Source of the DNA: Chrysogorgia sp. JL179-B06
Lineage: Eukaryota; Cnidaria; Anthozoa; Scleralcyonacea; Chrysogorgiidae
DNA: 64,000 nt
NCBI GenBank assembly: GCA_035772405.1
Contig: JAYKKM010000255.1
Span: 186,001-250,000, forward strand
Direction of reading: 5' to 3'
Shown in pieces: positions 55,942 through 64,000 of this stretch. Numbering within the stretch: position 1 is the first letter of the stretch; each line of letters begins with the position of its first letter. The translations under genes and the position numbers were made by a program. A model generated the notes under the pieces. That model had not been told where the DNA came from, ran no database searches, and saw only the letters and a list, made by a program, of their open reading frames with translations.

Positions 55942-56600
55942 GACCAGGATGATGTAGAGAGGTGAGCTCTTCTCTATGTCCATGAAATGTCCTATATGGT
56001 CTGTTTTTCTCTATTCATAATTCCTTTTCTTTGGGCGAGTATCTGGCACCTTAAAACCAGACAGCTCATTGTGGATAAGGGGTAAACTATTAGGTTGTTA
56101 AGATGACCAGGATGATGTAGAGAGGTGAGCTCTTCTCTATGTCCATGAAATGTCCTATATGGTCAGTGGTCTGTTTTTCTCTATTCATAATTATTTTTCT
56201 TGGGCGAGTATCTGGCGCCTTAAAACCAGACAGCTCATTGTGAATAAGGGGTAAACTATTAGGTTGTTAAAATGACCAGGATGATGTAGAGAGGTGAGCT
56301 CTTCTCTATGTCCATGAAATGTCCTATATGGTCAGTGGTCTGTTTTTCTCTATTCATAATTATTTTTCTTGGGCGAGTATCTGGCGCCTTAAAACCAGAC
56401 AGCTCATTGTGGATAAGGGGTAAACTATTAGGTTGTTAAGATGACCAGGATGATGTAGAGAGGTGAGCTCTTCTCTATGTCCATGAAATGTCCTATATGG
56501 TCTGTTTTTCTCTATTCATAATTCCTTTTCTTTGGGCGAGTATCTGGCGCCTTAAAACCAGACAGCTCATTGTGCTGGATAAGGGGTAAACTATTACATT
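55942..56600. repeat. tandem repeat, four copies of a 163-169-bp unit
   Basis: Units start at about 55942, 56105, 56274 and 56443 with GACCAGGATGATGTAGAGAG, contain CTGGCGCCTTAAAACCAGAC and end near GGGGTAAACTATTA. Copies are nearly identical apart from a 6-bp CAGTGG insertion in two. They lie inside the hAT element, 3' of the gene. Confidence 0.92.
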
Positions 56601-56715
56601 TTCTTTCCATATATACATATTAAAATTAATAAAAAGCCACAAAAAATAAATAAACATTTCAATAAGAGTACTGTATATGCAATGCAGTCTTTTGTTGGTA
56701 ACTACTAGTTTGTAT

Positions 56716-56880
56716 GACCAGGATGATGTAGAGTGGTGTGCTCTTAGTTATCTGACTATGTCCATGTAATGTATTGTACATGGTCTGTTTTTCTCTATTC
56801 ATAATTATTTTGCTTTGCATGGGTGTGTATCTGGCGCCTTACAACCAGACAGCTCATTGTGGAGAAGGGGTAAAGTTAAA
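56716..56880. repeat. diverged fifth copy of the hAT 3' tandem repeat
   Basis: Starts GACCAGGATGATGTAGAGTG and keeps TATCTGGCGCCTTACAACCA, but differs at many positions and has small insertions. It is separated from the array by sequence that itself repeats the segment at about 55835-55935. Confidence 0.8.
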
Positions 56881-57322
56881 CAATCTAATAGATTGGTAAA
56901 ATGACCAGGAAATTAACATGACCAGGATCATGTGATTAGAGAGATAAGCTCCTCTATGTGTCTAAAAAATTGCTTGGCAGCTAAAGTTGGTGGGCTTTGG
57001 CTGTCCATGTCGGATTCACTGAGCAGTGAATCATAGGCATGCTGATGAGCTCTGATATGGAGCGAAACAGTCGTAAAAATTGTCTCCAGTAACGATTATT
57101 TAAAAAGTGCAGAAGCATTTTTTTAAAAAAATCGTAAAATGTGGTATAAAAACGCAAATTAGAACTGCAAGATTTTTCTAAAAAATCTTGCCAGAATGCG
57201 GGAAATGCCATTTCAGGGAGTCAAATTTCAAAAAATTTCCGGGGGGGCAGGCCCCCGGACCCCCCTAGAATGTGCACTTCAGTGTTTCGACGTACCCTCA
57301 AAAATTCCTGAATCCGCCCCTG

Positions 57323-57703
57323 ATCATAATGGCGCGTTTATGATGTCAAAATTCAGTATGACCATTTGAACGCCATACATCTATTCGAACAACATTTACT
57401 GGAAACGAGCAAGCCTCGCGAAGTTGTAAATTTTCCATTCAAGCGATACTTTTGGCAAATCGAACTTCACGTTTGTAATATTTCTGAATTGAACTTAAGA
57501 CGCTGTAATATATTTATTAGCTTTATTTATTTTCATAATTCGTTACAGCATAATTTTATGTTTATAAACCAATCTTCATTCACCACTTGCTCGTCCACAT
57601 GCGTCGAATGGACTTACACAATATTTGATCACTTGTAGTTATAAGTAATACCGTACCATGACTTGAAGTTTGTAATAAAGCGCTTGTGAAAGTAATTAGG
57701 GAA
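57323..57703. other. flank between hAT element and PLV-2 side
   Basis: AT-rich, no supportable gene. It continues the sequence interrupted by the hAT element at 51667. Confidence 0.4.
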
Positions 57704-57871
57704 GTAGTATAGCAGGTAGGGCTGCGAGCCCATTCGATGCCAACCGTAAATGTAAATACCAAAACATCGCCAAATTTGTGCCAAGCCGCGACTTGACAAA
57801 TTTGGCGATGTTTTGGTATTTATATTAACGATTAACATCGAATAAGCTCGCAGCCCTACCTGCTATACTAC
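57704..57871. repeat. 168-bp near-palindrome
   Basis: Two arms of about 75 bp (GTAGTATAGCAGGTAGGGCT ... ACCAAAACATCGCCAAATTT) pair around a roughly 20-bp centre with few mismatches. A foldback MITE or a hairpin terminus relic. It lies 565 bp beyond the last PLV-2 gene. Confidence 0.85.
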
Positions 57872-58440
57872 TACAGCAATCGTTAGTCAATCTAGCTAAA
57901 TTGATGTCAAACACATGCGAGACTAGCGAAACAATACCAAATTTATACTAAATCACGACTCTCGCTAAATTTGACACCATTTCAGCCACATTTAAAAAAA
58001 AAAGAGAGTGTCGTTTCAAAATTCTCACAAATTACATTTAGGAAAAAATAGAAAGTGTTATTTCAACATTTTCGCGTGTTAAAAAAATAAAATGTGGTAC
58101 GAGCCCACTCTCACATATTAAAAAAAATAGAGAGTGCCGTCTCAACATTTTCACAAATTTGTCAAACCACATTTAAAAAATAGAAAGTGTCGTTTCAACA
58201 TTTTCACAAATTTGTCAAATCACATTTAAAAATAGTCGTTTAAACATTTTCACAAATTTGTTAAATCACATTTAAAAAATAGAAAGTGTCGTTTCAACAT
58301 TTTCACAAATTTGTCAAATCACATTTAAAAAATAGTCGTTTAAACATTTTTACAAATTTATGTATCGTAAAAGTGTCTCACGCGTGATAAAATTGCCACC
58401 CGTTATGCAAATTAGATTATTGCCACCTGTTAATAATAAA
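57872..58440. repeat. AT-rich tandem repeats beyond PLV-2 gene cluster
   Basis: From about 57985 to 58357 a unit of about 45-60 bp recurs (CACATTTAAAAAATAGAAAG then TGTCGTTTCAACATTTTCAC then AAATTTGTCAAAT), in a long form and a short form lacking GAAAGTG. No gene. It may belong to the PLV-2 end region or be independent. Confidence 0.8.
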
Positions 58441-58932
58441 TTAGTCTGTTTGTTCACTATTTTCAGTGTTTGTCGCCTCGCTCCTAAAATGGTGATCGTA
58501 CACGTGTTTCGACGTTATAATTCCTCCAGACAACAAGCCCAAGAAAGGCACGTATGGTGTCACAACCGCGACAATGCTCTCGACGTCTTTCTTTAGTAAC
58601 GGATCTTTTTGCAACTCATCGTTTAGTTCCTCAGGGTTCTCGATAGCGTTCAACCCATCTAGTAAGCTGGCGAATTTGCTGATTAGCAAGTCGGTGAGAA
58701 AAGCGTTTGCGATCTCCATTCTCTTCAACTCATGTTGACGCCATATCTTATCAATAACTTTTGCGGACGCTTTTTTAATGTACGCTTCAGACTGACTTAC
58801 CACACCGTCACCAGACAGTCTAATAAGTTCGGATCTCCTAACGTCAATGTTGTCTTCCACAGTTGAGGTGTCGTCAGTCTCCTCAACTAATTCCTCAATC
58901 GTAGGATTTTCCTCACTTTTGCGTTTTACCAT
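58441..58932 (-). CDS. conserved small PLV protein (PLV-2)
   Basis: 163 codons from the ATG at 58932, which aligns with the PLV-1 homologue start; an in-frame ATG at 58953 would add seven residues. An acidic N-terminus (TIEELVEETDDTSTVEDN) is followed by conserved YIKKASAKVIDKIW and FLTDLLISKFASLLDG, then hydrophobic VVTPYVPFLGLLSGG. It follows the ATPase gene as in PLV-1. Frame intact. No named family is recognised. Confidence 0.7.
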   Translation of the reverse strand: MVKRKSEENPTIEELVEETDDTSTVEDNIDVRRSELIRLSGDGVVSQSEAYIKKASAKVIDKIWRQHELKRMEIANAFLTDLLISKFASLLDGLNAIENPEELNDELQKDPLLKKDVESIVAVVTPYVPFLGLLSGGIITSKHVYDHHFRSEATNTENSEQTD

Positions 58933-58956
58933 CACGCTATTACTTATACCCATATT

Positions 58957-59556
58957 TTATTGCGGAATAACAACTTCGTGACTGTATGGGTAGCGTAGTG
59001 AGATTTCTAGTCTAGCGTACTTATTATTTTTTAATGCAGTCGCAATCGCCGACGATTTTTCTCTGCTAATGTTTCCAAGGTAATCGTCGATAACGACCTT
59101 CATATCACTCCTACTCGGGCAGTAGAAGCAAACGAGCTTACTAATGTTTTCTCTATACGGTTTTGCGATCGACGTCAGTTGTTGTGTGATGACAATAACG
59201 CTCAACATAAAATGTCGCGCACTAAAAGCTAAGTTGACCAATTGACTAGTCCTATTCTTGACATCCTGTCCACTCGCACAGTCGTCCAACACAATCAGAG
59301 TGTTAGTGCCTTTAAAAATGTTTGTTACACACTTGAGAACAGCGTCGACATTGTCCTGTGTGCAGTCTATCGCTAACACGTCAGGGTCACGTACATATTT
59401 CCAATCTTGATACGCTTTGTTCCACTCGAAAGTAGGACAAATCAACACAATGTAGTCAAATTTACCACGATACTCAGATTCTAATGTTTCCAGCAAATAA
59501 TGTGTCTTACCACAAGCTGTCATACCAACGATTAACATATTAAACGGAGTCTCCAT
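58957..59556 (-). CDS. A32-type genome-packaging ATPase (PLV-2)
   Basis: 199 codons with its own ATG (59554-59556), 15 bp after the capsid stop. Walker A GMTACGKT at about residues 11-18; Walker B TLIVLDDCAS; VITQQLTSIAKPYR sensor region; C-terminal arginine-containing segment RLEISLRYPYSHEVV. FtsK/HerA-superfamily motor that would drive DNA into the capsid. It is shorter at its end than the PLV-1 protein. Frame and motifs intact. Confidence 0.9.
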   Translation of the reverse strand: METPFNMLIVGMTACGKTHYLLETLESEYRGKFDYIVLICPTFEWNKAYQDWKYVRDPDVLAIDCTQDNVDAVLKCVTNIFKGTNTLIVLDDCASGQDVKNRTSQLVNLAFSARHFMLSVIVITQQLTSIAKPYRENISKLVCFYCPSRSDMKVVIDDYLGNISREKSSAIATALKNNKYARLEISLRYPYSHEVVIPQ

Positions 59557-59571
59557 TAACCCACGTTTGAT

Positions 59572-60810
59572 TTAATACTGGATTGACTGCAACCCATTGT
59601 TCATGAAGTTTACCAGACCATCACTTATCACAAACACCCTGCACATAACATTTGCAGTCGTCACTTTTTTAGTGATCTCAAGAAGCACACCGGATTGTGT
59701 GTTCACAATTTTTTTACCAGTGGCGACATTGCGATTATCTTGAACGCTCCTCAAGTCAATGACCAACGCAAAACCATCTTTATAGAATTTCTGTATGGTC
59801 ATGAACTGAGCGTGTTCCTCACCCAAACCAAACAGCCGTTTTGCCTCTGCATAGAACTTCGACTTTGGGATGCCTTGTGAGTACACACTATTTGGCACAC
59901 CTTCGATTGTGACTCTAACACTCTCGATATTTGGGTAAAGAAACTCCTCACTGTCTGTTCGCACCTTATTCGTGAATAGCAACACAATCGCCTTCATGCT
60001 TTTTCTTGGCAGATTGACATTTTCATTCACAATGGTTGTGCCCTTATCCCATTCAGTGGTTTTCATCAGTGTAATGTGTTCGTATGACAAACTACGACCA
60101 CTTGCATAGCCAGACGCTATTTCATCAGCGAGCTCCTGGTTATCGATCGTCTCATACTCAAGCTCGAGGTTCTCCAGAGTGTACCCACCCACACTTTGAT
60201 TGGATTGCGCCACCATGATGTCTGTGGCCTTCGGGAGTGTGATCACATACTGCAAGTTGTTGTTCATGCTAAAAGGAGCGTACAACCCGTGGTCATTCAT
60301 GATCTTGCCAAGCTTAATCCGCTGTTTCGTTCCAATCACACCAAACATCAACGCGTCACTAACTTTAGCAACGTTCCCACTTGTCGCACCACTGTCATCC
60401 TTAGAGATTAGCTTTCTCAAGTTCTCACCACCAATACCATAGTCAACCATTTGGTCTCGCGCGGTAACACTTTCCCAAAGGTCGTGATAAACACCAGTGT
60501 AATTTTCCCCACTGTTGTCATACACAGCTTCTCCAGCTAGTCTCACAACAAGTTTCTCAACCAACAACTTGCTCACATTGTTCAAGAACCAGCTTTTGGC
60601 GTTTGCATTCTTAAAGTCAAACACTAGACCCAACGACCCAGGCACCAAACAGCTGCTAACCTTGAGCTTCGGTATATCAATGTAGAGTTCCTCGCCAGGA
60701 CTGACCTTATTAGGGTTCAACGTGATTACGTGTTGCGTTCTCACCCCTTTTATGACACCCATGGTCGCTCGTCTAAAACCGGGACTCAACTCTGCTGATG
60801 TGACGTTCAT
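59572..60810 (-). CDS. double jelly-roll major capsid protein (PLV-2)
   Basis: 412 codons, intact, ATG at 60808-60810. Co-linear with residues 1-380 of the PLV-1 fusion ORF: shared blocks TQHVITLNPNKVSPGEELYI, LENLELEYETID, LPRKSMKAIVLLFTNK, VTIEGVPNSVYSQGIPKS. Length and the conserved pattern around the second jelly roll fit the capsid protein of Polinton-like viruses; the fold assignment is by family resemblance. It ends about 35 residues beyond the point where PLV-1 shifts frame, supplying the reference for the PLV-1 defect. Confidence 0.85.
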   Translation of the reverse strand: MNVTSAELSPGFRRATMGVIKGVRTQHVITLNPNKVSPGEELYIDIPKLKVSSCLVPGSLGLVFDFKNANAKSWFLNNVSKLLVEKLVVRLAGEAVYDNSGENYTGVYHDLWESVTARDQMVDYGIGGENLRKLISKDDSGATSGNVAKVSDALMFGVIGTKQRIKLGKIMNDHGLYAPFSMNNNLQYVITLPKATDIMVAQSNQSVGGYTLENLELEYETIDNQELADEIASGYASGRSLSYEHITLMKTTEWDKGTTIVNENVNLPRKSMKAIVLLFTNKVRTDSEEFLYPNIESVRVTIEGVPNSVYSQGIPKSKFYAEAKRLFGLGEEHAQFMTIQKFYKDGFALVIDLRSVQDNRNVATGKKIVNTQSGVLLEITKKVTTANVMCRVFVISDGLVNFMNNGLQSIQY

Positions 60811-60832
60811 ATACTTTACATATGTTTTATCA

Positions 60833-62251
60833 CTACCGTTTTAGCTTGTAATAATCATACACAAACCACGCAAGTACCACCGCGAGTACCCACAGATTTT
60901 GAGCCAACCATGCGAGACCCTTCGCACCCAACGTCAACGCATTGTAAACTAAGTTAGCCAGCCCAACAGCCCATGGACCCATCTTCACTATCGCATTCTT
61001 AACAGCCTGTGCGAACGACCTCGTGGCCATAGCGCCTTTCATAACAGCAGACCTACCAGCGATAATAATAGTTGTTATAATTCCAGCCACTGAAATTGCT
61101 ACAGCGCTCAACCCAACCACGTTTTCTTTAGCCCATTCCTTAAATCTCTGTAACCTGTCAATGTCGACTTCTTGTTGCTCTCTAACCTCCTCTATCTCTA
61201 GCTGTCCTAAAGTTCTGTATTTAGCCTGTTTAAGTCCAGTCACTCTTTCAGCTAGATTGATGAACTCTTCGTTCTCTGCAGTTGTAAGGTCTTTTCCCTC
61301 GAGCTCTACTATTCTTTCATTCGCTTTGTCTATCGCTTCTTGAAAGTGGTTTGCTTGTATTTGCAATGCACCATTGTCACCTATTCTTGATTCGCGCACC
61401 ACACCATCGCTTGGGTTGAGCACACCATTCAGCTCGCGGTTTTCGTTTGGTGTTAGCCCAGGTATGTTATCATAGTCCACTTTTGTTTCAATTACTGGGA
61501 AGTCATCTGGGGTTACTTCTGTTGTGACAGCTGTTGTTTCTGTACTCTCAGGGATTTGATTAACTAACTGTTTGAACTGCTCAATCGCGTTTTTACTACT
61601 CGCGTCTTTACTGTAGATCAAGCCTTTTTTCCCAGGTATTAGAATTCGTTTGGGTTTTCCATATTTACCATCTTTGTTTATCGGTTTGAAAAGAATAGCC
61701 CCTGAGTCCGTCACCCACGATCTGTTAACTATTTTCCTTGACGCGTCGTCGTGACCGAGTCCCTTTTTGCTTAATTTACGTATTTTCCTATTTATTAGCT
61801 TGATTCTTTTTACATTGTTTTCTGTTAGCTCTTTGTTGGACACTTTTAGCTCACCCAGTCTTCTCCTAATTTCCTCCTCCTCTTCAAGAGCTATACTATA
61901 GCTTTCGTCGTCGACGTCACCATATGACTCCTGCTCAACAAACTCTACTACTGGGACTTCTGTGTTAGTCCCCCTTATTGTCACCGTCTTACCATCGTCA
62001 GTGTCGATAAATGACGTCTCTTTTTCTCGAAACCTTCTATCTTGCTCTCCCTGCAATCTAGTCATTTTCCCAAACAATTTTTCGTACTCGACACGCTCAA
62101 CGTCAGGCATAACGTCGTCGGCGTACTTATCGTCAAGTAAAATGTAGTCTTGAGTAACACTTTCAAGTTCGGCATCTATTTGATCATCAGTGTAGGCTCT
62201 ACCAAGGTTCTCCATCTCAATCTCGTCAAAACCTCCCCCACCTTCAGCCAT
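60833..62251 (-). CDS. coiled-coil protein with C-terminal transmembrane segments (PLV-2)
   Basis: 472 codons, ATG at 62249-62251, MAEGG start as in PLV-1. A longer charged N-terminal half (VDDESYSIALEEEEEIRRRL), the shared LTPNENRELNGVLNPSD block, a long coiled coil (about residues 310-370), then hydrophobic segments (VGLSAVAISVAGIITTIIIA; LWVLAVVLAWFVYDYY). Likely a membrane-anchored virion or assembly protein. Intact; the function is unknown. Confidence 0.7.
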   Translation of the reverse strand: MAEGGGGFDEIEMENLGRAYTDDQIDAELESVTQDYILLDDKYADDVMPDVERVEYEKLFGKMTRLQGEQDRRFREKETSFIDTDDGKTVTIRGTNTEVPVVEFVEQESYGDVDDESYSIALEEEEEIRRRLGELKVSNKELTENNVKRIKLINRKIRKLSKKGLGHDDASRKIVNRSWVTDSGAILFKPINKDGKYGKPKRILIPGKKGLIYSKDASSKNAIEQFKQLVNQIPESTETTAVTTEVTPDDFPVIETKVDYDNIPGLTPNENRELNGVLNPSDGVVRESRIGDNGALQIQANHFQEAIDKANERIVELEGKDLTTAENEEFINLAERVTGLKQAKYRTLGQLEIEEVREQQEVDIDRLQRFKEWAKENVVGLSAVAISVAGIITTIIIAGRSAVMKGAMATRSFAQAVKNAIVKMGPWAVGLANLVYNALTLGAKGLAWLAQNLWVLAVVLAWFVYDYYKLKR

Positions 62252-62257
62252 ATTACA

Positions 62258-63358
62258 TTAGCTCACATTTTGAATGTCGCTTTCTAGTATCCACGAATTA
62301 TGTTTGCTTTCGTAACCTAACCATTTAACCAGCGCCATCTTCCCTCTGACTTTCTTTCTTTTCAACACCTTTTCAACTCTGTACACATCGTCACCATGTT
62401 TCTCACTGACTAGCGATAGTTCCTGTTCGTAAAATTTCCCAATAATCTGTTCACCACTTATGTCCTCAATTTCGTACACGTTAGGATCACCGCGAATAAC
62501 CTTTACCACTTTAAACAGCTCTTCAGTGAAGTTGGCTTCATAGCCCTTTGTGAACACGCTCTTGTATTTACTAATTCTCACCGATTGACCAACTCTAAAC
62601 TTTGGCAATGGGTTGTCCGCAAATTGGTGACCAAACAAAGTGGTCCACACTTCGCCTTCGTTTGACTTATCAACATCCTTCGGTTTCATCATAATACTTC
62701 GATTCACATTGCCATTGTAATTGCTCACAAATTGATCCAAAACGTCAATCCACTTGTACGTTCCACGATCGTAAAAGTACTTCCACATAATGCTCTTCAG
62801 ACTTCTATTGAAACGCTCAACAACAGCAGCCTTTTTATCACTCTTAGTGCTGAAATATTCAACACCATGTTCTTTCAGCAAACTTTTCACCCCAACGTTG
62901 TAGAACTCGAGTCCATCATCAAATTGGGCTAACTTAGGTGTGGTCCCAAACCGATCTTTAAAGTCAACCAACAATTTTCCAACAGCCTTGGTCATGTTCT
63001 TAGTGTCTTTTCTGTAAACCGCAATGCCAAAAGCGTATCTACTCAATATTTCAATGCCTGTCAATATCCAATAATACCCCCCATTCTGTTTTGAGTACTT
63101 ACTCATGTCCACTAGATCCATTTGGAGCTCTTCACCAAGAAATCCAACAAAAGTCGCGCGGAACTTATGTCTTCTAACAATAGGTTTGTACCTAGTGTAG
63201 GTGTCCTGCGCTGTCAACCACTCTTTCACTGTTTTTCTAGTCACTTTCAATCCGTCTCCTAACGCACTTTGATACAACCTCTCTGCACCACTGTACCCTG
63301 TCTTAGGATTGTAGTAAATGTCTCTCAACCCCTGCTCTGTCTCCACACCGAGTTCCAT
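62258..63358 (-). CDS. RVE integrase with chromodomain (PLV-2)
   Basis: 366 codons from ATG 63358 (frame open to GTG 63367). Candidate catalytic residues: QMDLVD (Asp), QFDDGLEF (Asp), AAVVERFNRS (Glu), with the same spacing as PLV-1. C-terminal chromodomain: VEKVLKRKKVRG...LVKWLGYESKHNSWI. The final motif has LESD where PLV-1 has PESD. It sits 6 bp before the membrane-protein gene in the same orientation. Intact; it would integrate the element's linear DNA. Confidence 0.92.
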   Translation of the reverse strand: MELGVETEQGLRDIYYNPKTGYSGAERLYQSALGDGLKVTRKTVKEWLTAQDTYTRYKPIVRRHKFRATFVGFLGEELQMDLVDMSKYSKQNGGYYWILTGIEILSRYAFGIAVYRKDTKNMTKAVGKLLVDFKDRFGTTPKLAQFDDGLEFYNVGVKSLLKEHGVEYFSTKSDKKAAVVERFNRSLKSIMWKYFYDRGTYKWIDVLDQFVSNYNGNVNRSIMMKPKDVDKSNEGEVWTTLFGHQFADNPLPKFRVGQSVRISKYKSVFTKGYEANFTEELFKVVKVIRGDPNVYEIEDISGEQIIGKFYEQELSLVSEKHGDDVYRVEKVLKRKKVRGKMALVKWLGYESKHNSWILESDIQNVS

Positions 63359-63363
63359 ATAAT

Positions 63364-64000
63364 TCACACAATATACAGTTCCAATAACACCGCGCCAACA
63401 TCAGCGTCACCATTGTTTGGTTTGACACGAAACGTCATACTTGAGTAAATACCTTTTTTAATTCTCACCTTGGACTCAACATACGCATAACGTTGTACTG
63501 ACCCCCTCAAAGACTGCTCGGTGGGTACTGACAATGTTGTGATCACATCACTACGCTTCCCATCAGTGCCCACATTGCTCTCCGTCTCAACAGCGTCGCA
63601 CGAGACTTCTACATACTTTAGACCTCTGTTCATGTCAAGCTTGTTTGGACTGTCGTGCCACTGATTATCTAACACAATTCCTGCATCCTTCGCGAAACCA
63701 AGCAAAAGCCCAATGTTACCTAGCCTAAGCTCTACTCTAATGGTGGCGCCCCCCATCCTCATAGCCCTAGCTTTAATCCTACTTTTACCTGTGGCCATCA
63801 GTTTCTCCACCGCGAGGTCTACCCAAACCACCCCAAGCGTGTGTCGTAGAGTTCTAACCAACGCGTCGAAGTCGTAGTAGCCCCCAACTATTTGAGTTGT
63901 CTTAAATCTTGGGTGTGGTTTTTCTATAACAGTATATAAGAATCGAATATCGTCACTACTCGCCACATTATCATAGTCCCAAAACACAGTGGCTGTCTTA
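63364..64000 (-). CDS. penton-like minor capsid protein (PLV-2), 5' end beyond window
   Basis: An open frame from the right edge to a TGA at 63364-63366. It aligns with the 3595-4239 protein (FWDYDN; MNRGLKYVEVS; GKRSDVITTL; SLRGSVQRYAY). The frame continues to base 64000 without a stop, in a reading (TATVFWDY) equivalent to PLV-1's KKATIFWDY, so about 45 N-terminal residues lie outside. The divergent gene block of PLV-2 should follow beyond the window. Confidence 0.6.
   Translation of the reverse strand, partial: KTATVFWDYDNVASSDDIRFLYTVIEKPHPRFKTTQIVGGYYDFDALVRTLRHTLGVVWVDLAVEKLMATGKSRIKARAMRMGGATIRVELRLGNIGLLLGFAKDAGIVLDNQWHDSPNKLDMNRGLKYVEVSCDAVETESNVGTDGKRSDVITTLSVPTEQSLRGSVQRYAYVESKVRIKKGIYSSMTFRVKPNNGDADVGAVLLELYIV

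Larger units (their letters stand above)
51668..57322. mobile_element. 5.7-kb hAT-superfamily transposon
   Basis: Terminal inverted repeats start CAGGGGCGGATTTAGG on the left and CAGGGGCGGATTCAGG on the right (other strand). Both continue into GGGTACGTC, with a 14-bp extra segment on the right. ATCAT flanks both ends (51663-51667; 57323-57327). hAT elements usually duplicate 8 bp; only 5 bp match here, so either the duplication has decayed or this subfamily differs. It contains a two-exon transposase gene and 3' tandem repeats. Confidence 0.8.

Overview
The window is eukaryotic, from an invertebrate animal genome, most plausibly a cnidarian. Two GT-AG introns can be placed, and the repeat load is the animal kind: THAP-type P-like and hAT transposons, RTE- and CR1-like LINEs, tRNA-derived SINEs, Polintons and satellite DNA. 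The phylum is an inference. I recognise no ordinary host gene; nearly everything supportable is mobile or endogenous-viral DNA.

Layout. (1) 1-9433: a nearly complete Polinton-like virus, PLV-1. It has leftward genes (a partial BRO-N protein, a SLATT-like membrane protein, a fibre-like protein and a frameshifted 545-codon gene) and rightward genes (penton-like jelly roll, chromodomain integrase, membrane/coiled-coil protein, major capsid protein run together with the packaging ATPase, and a small conserved protein). (2) 9658-18690: a decayed AT-rich Polinton (protein-primed DNA polymerase B broken by frameshifts and by an RTE LINE, ATPase, basic core-type peptide, cysteine protease, capsid remnants). 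(3) 18694-25237: a TIR-bounded DNA transposon carrying a near-full-length LINE and a small Harbinger-like element. (4) 25246-27240: a second Polinton fragment, inverted relative to the first. (5) 27354-36595: a satellite array of 82/91/100-bp monomers interrupted by a complete P-like transposon (27832-32962) with a THAP transposase and a divergent zinc-finger gene. (6) 36596-48650: three copies of one compound LINE unit separated by short satellite arrays; the first copy also holds a LINE whose ORF1 starts with a ubiquitin-like domain. (7) 48651-51667: no recognisable gene. (8) 51668-57322: a hAT-family transposon encoding a two-exon OTU-protease/transposase fusion. (9) 58441-64000: PLV-2, a relative of PLV-1 in the opposite orientation, running off the right edge.

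How it fits together. PLV-1 and PLV-2 share gene order: penton-like, integrase, membrane protein, capsid, ATPase, small protein. Comparing them explains the odd capsid-ATPase fusion in PLV-1. They encode integration and virion assembly functions, but no DNA polymerase is visible in what the window shows of them. The nested insertions give a relative chronology: a LINE-Y fragment entered LINE X; X entered a satellite monomer; the compound unit was duplicated; the ubiquitin-like LINE entered one copy; independently the P-like element entered the same satellite family, duplicating 7-8 bp.
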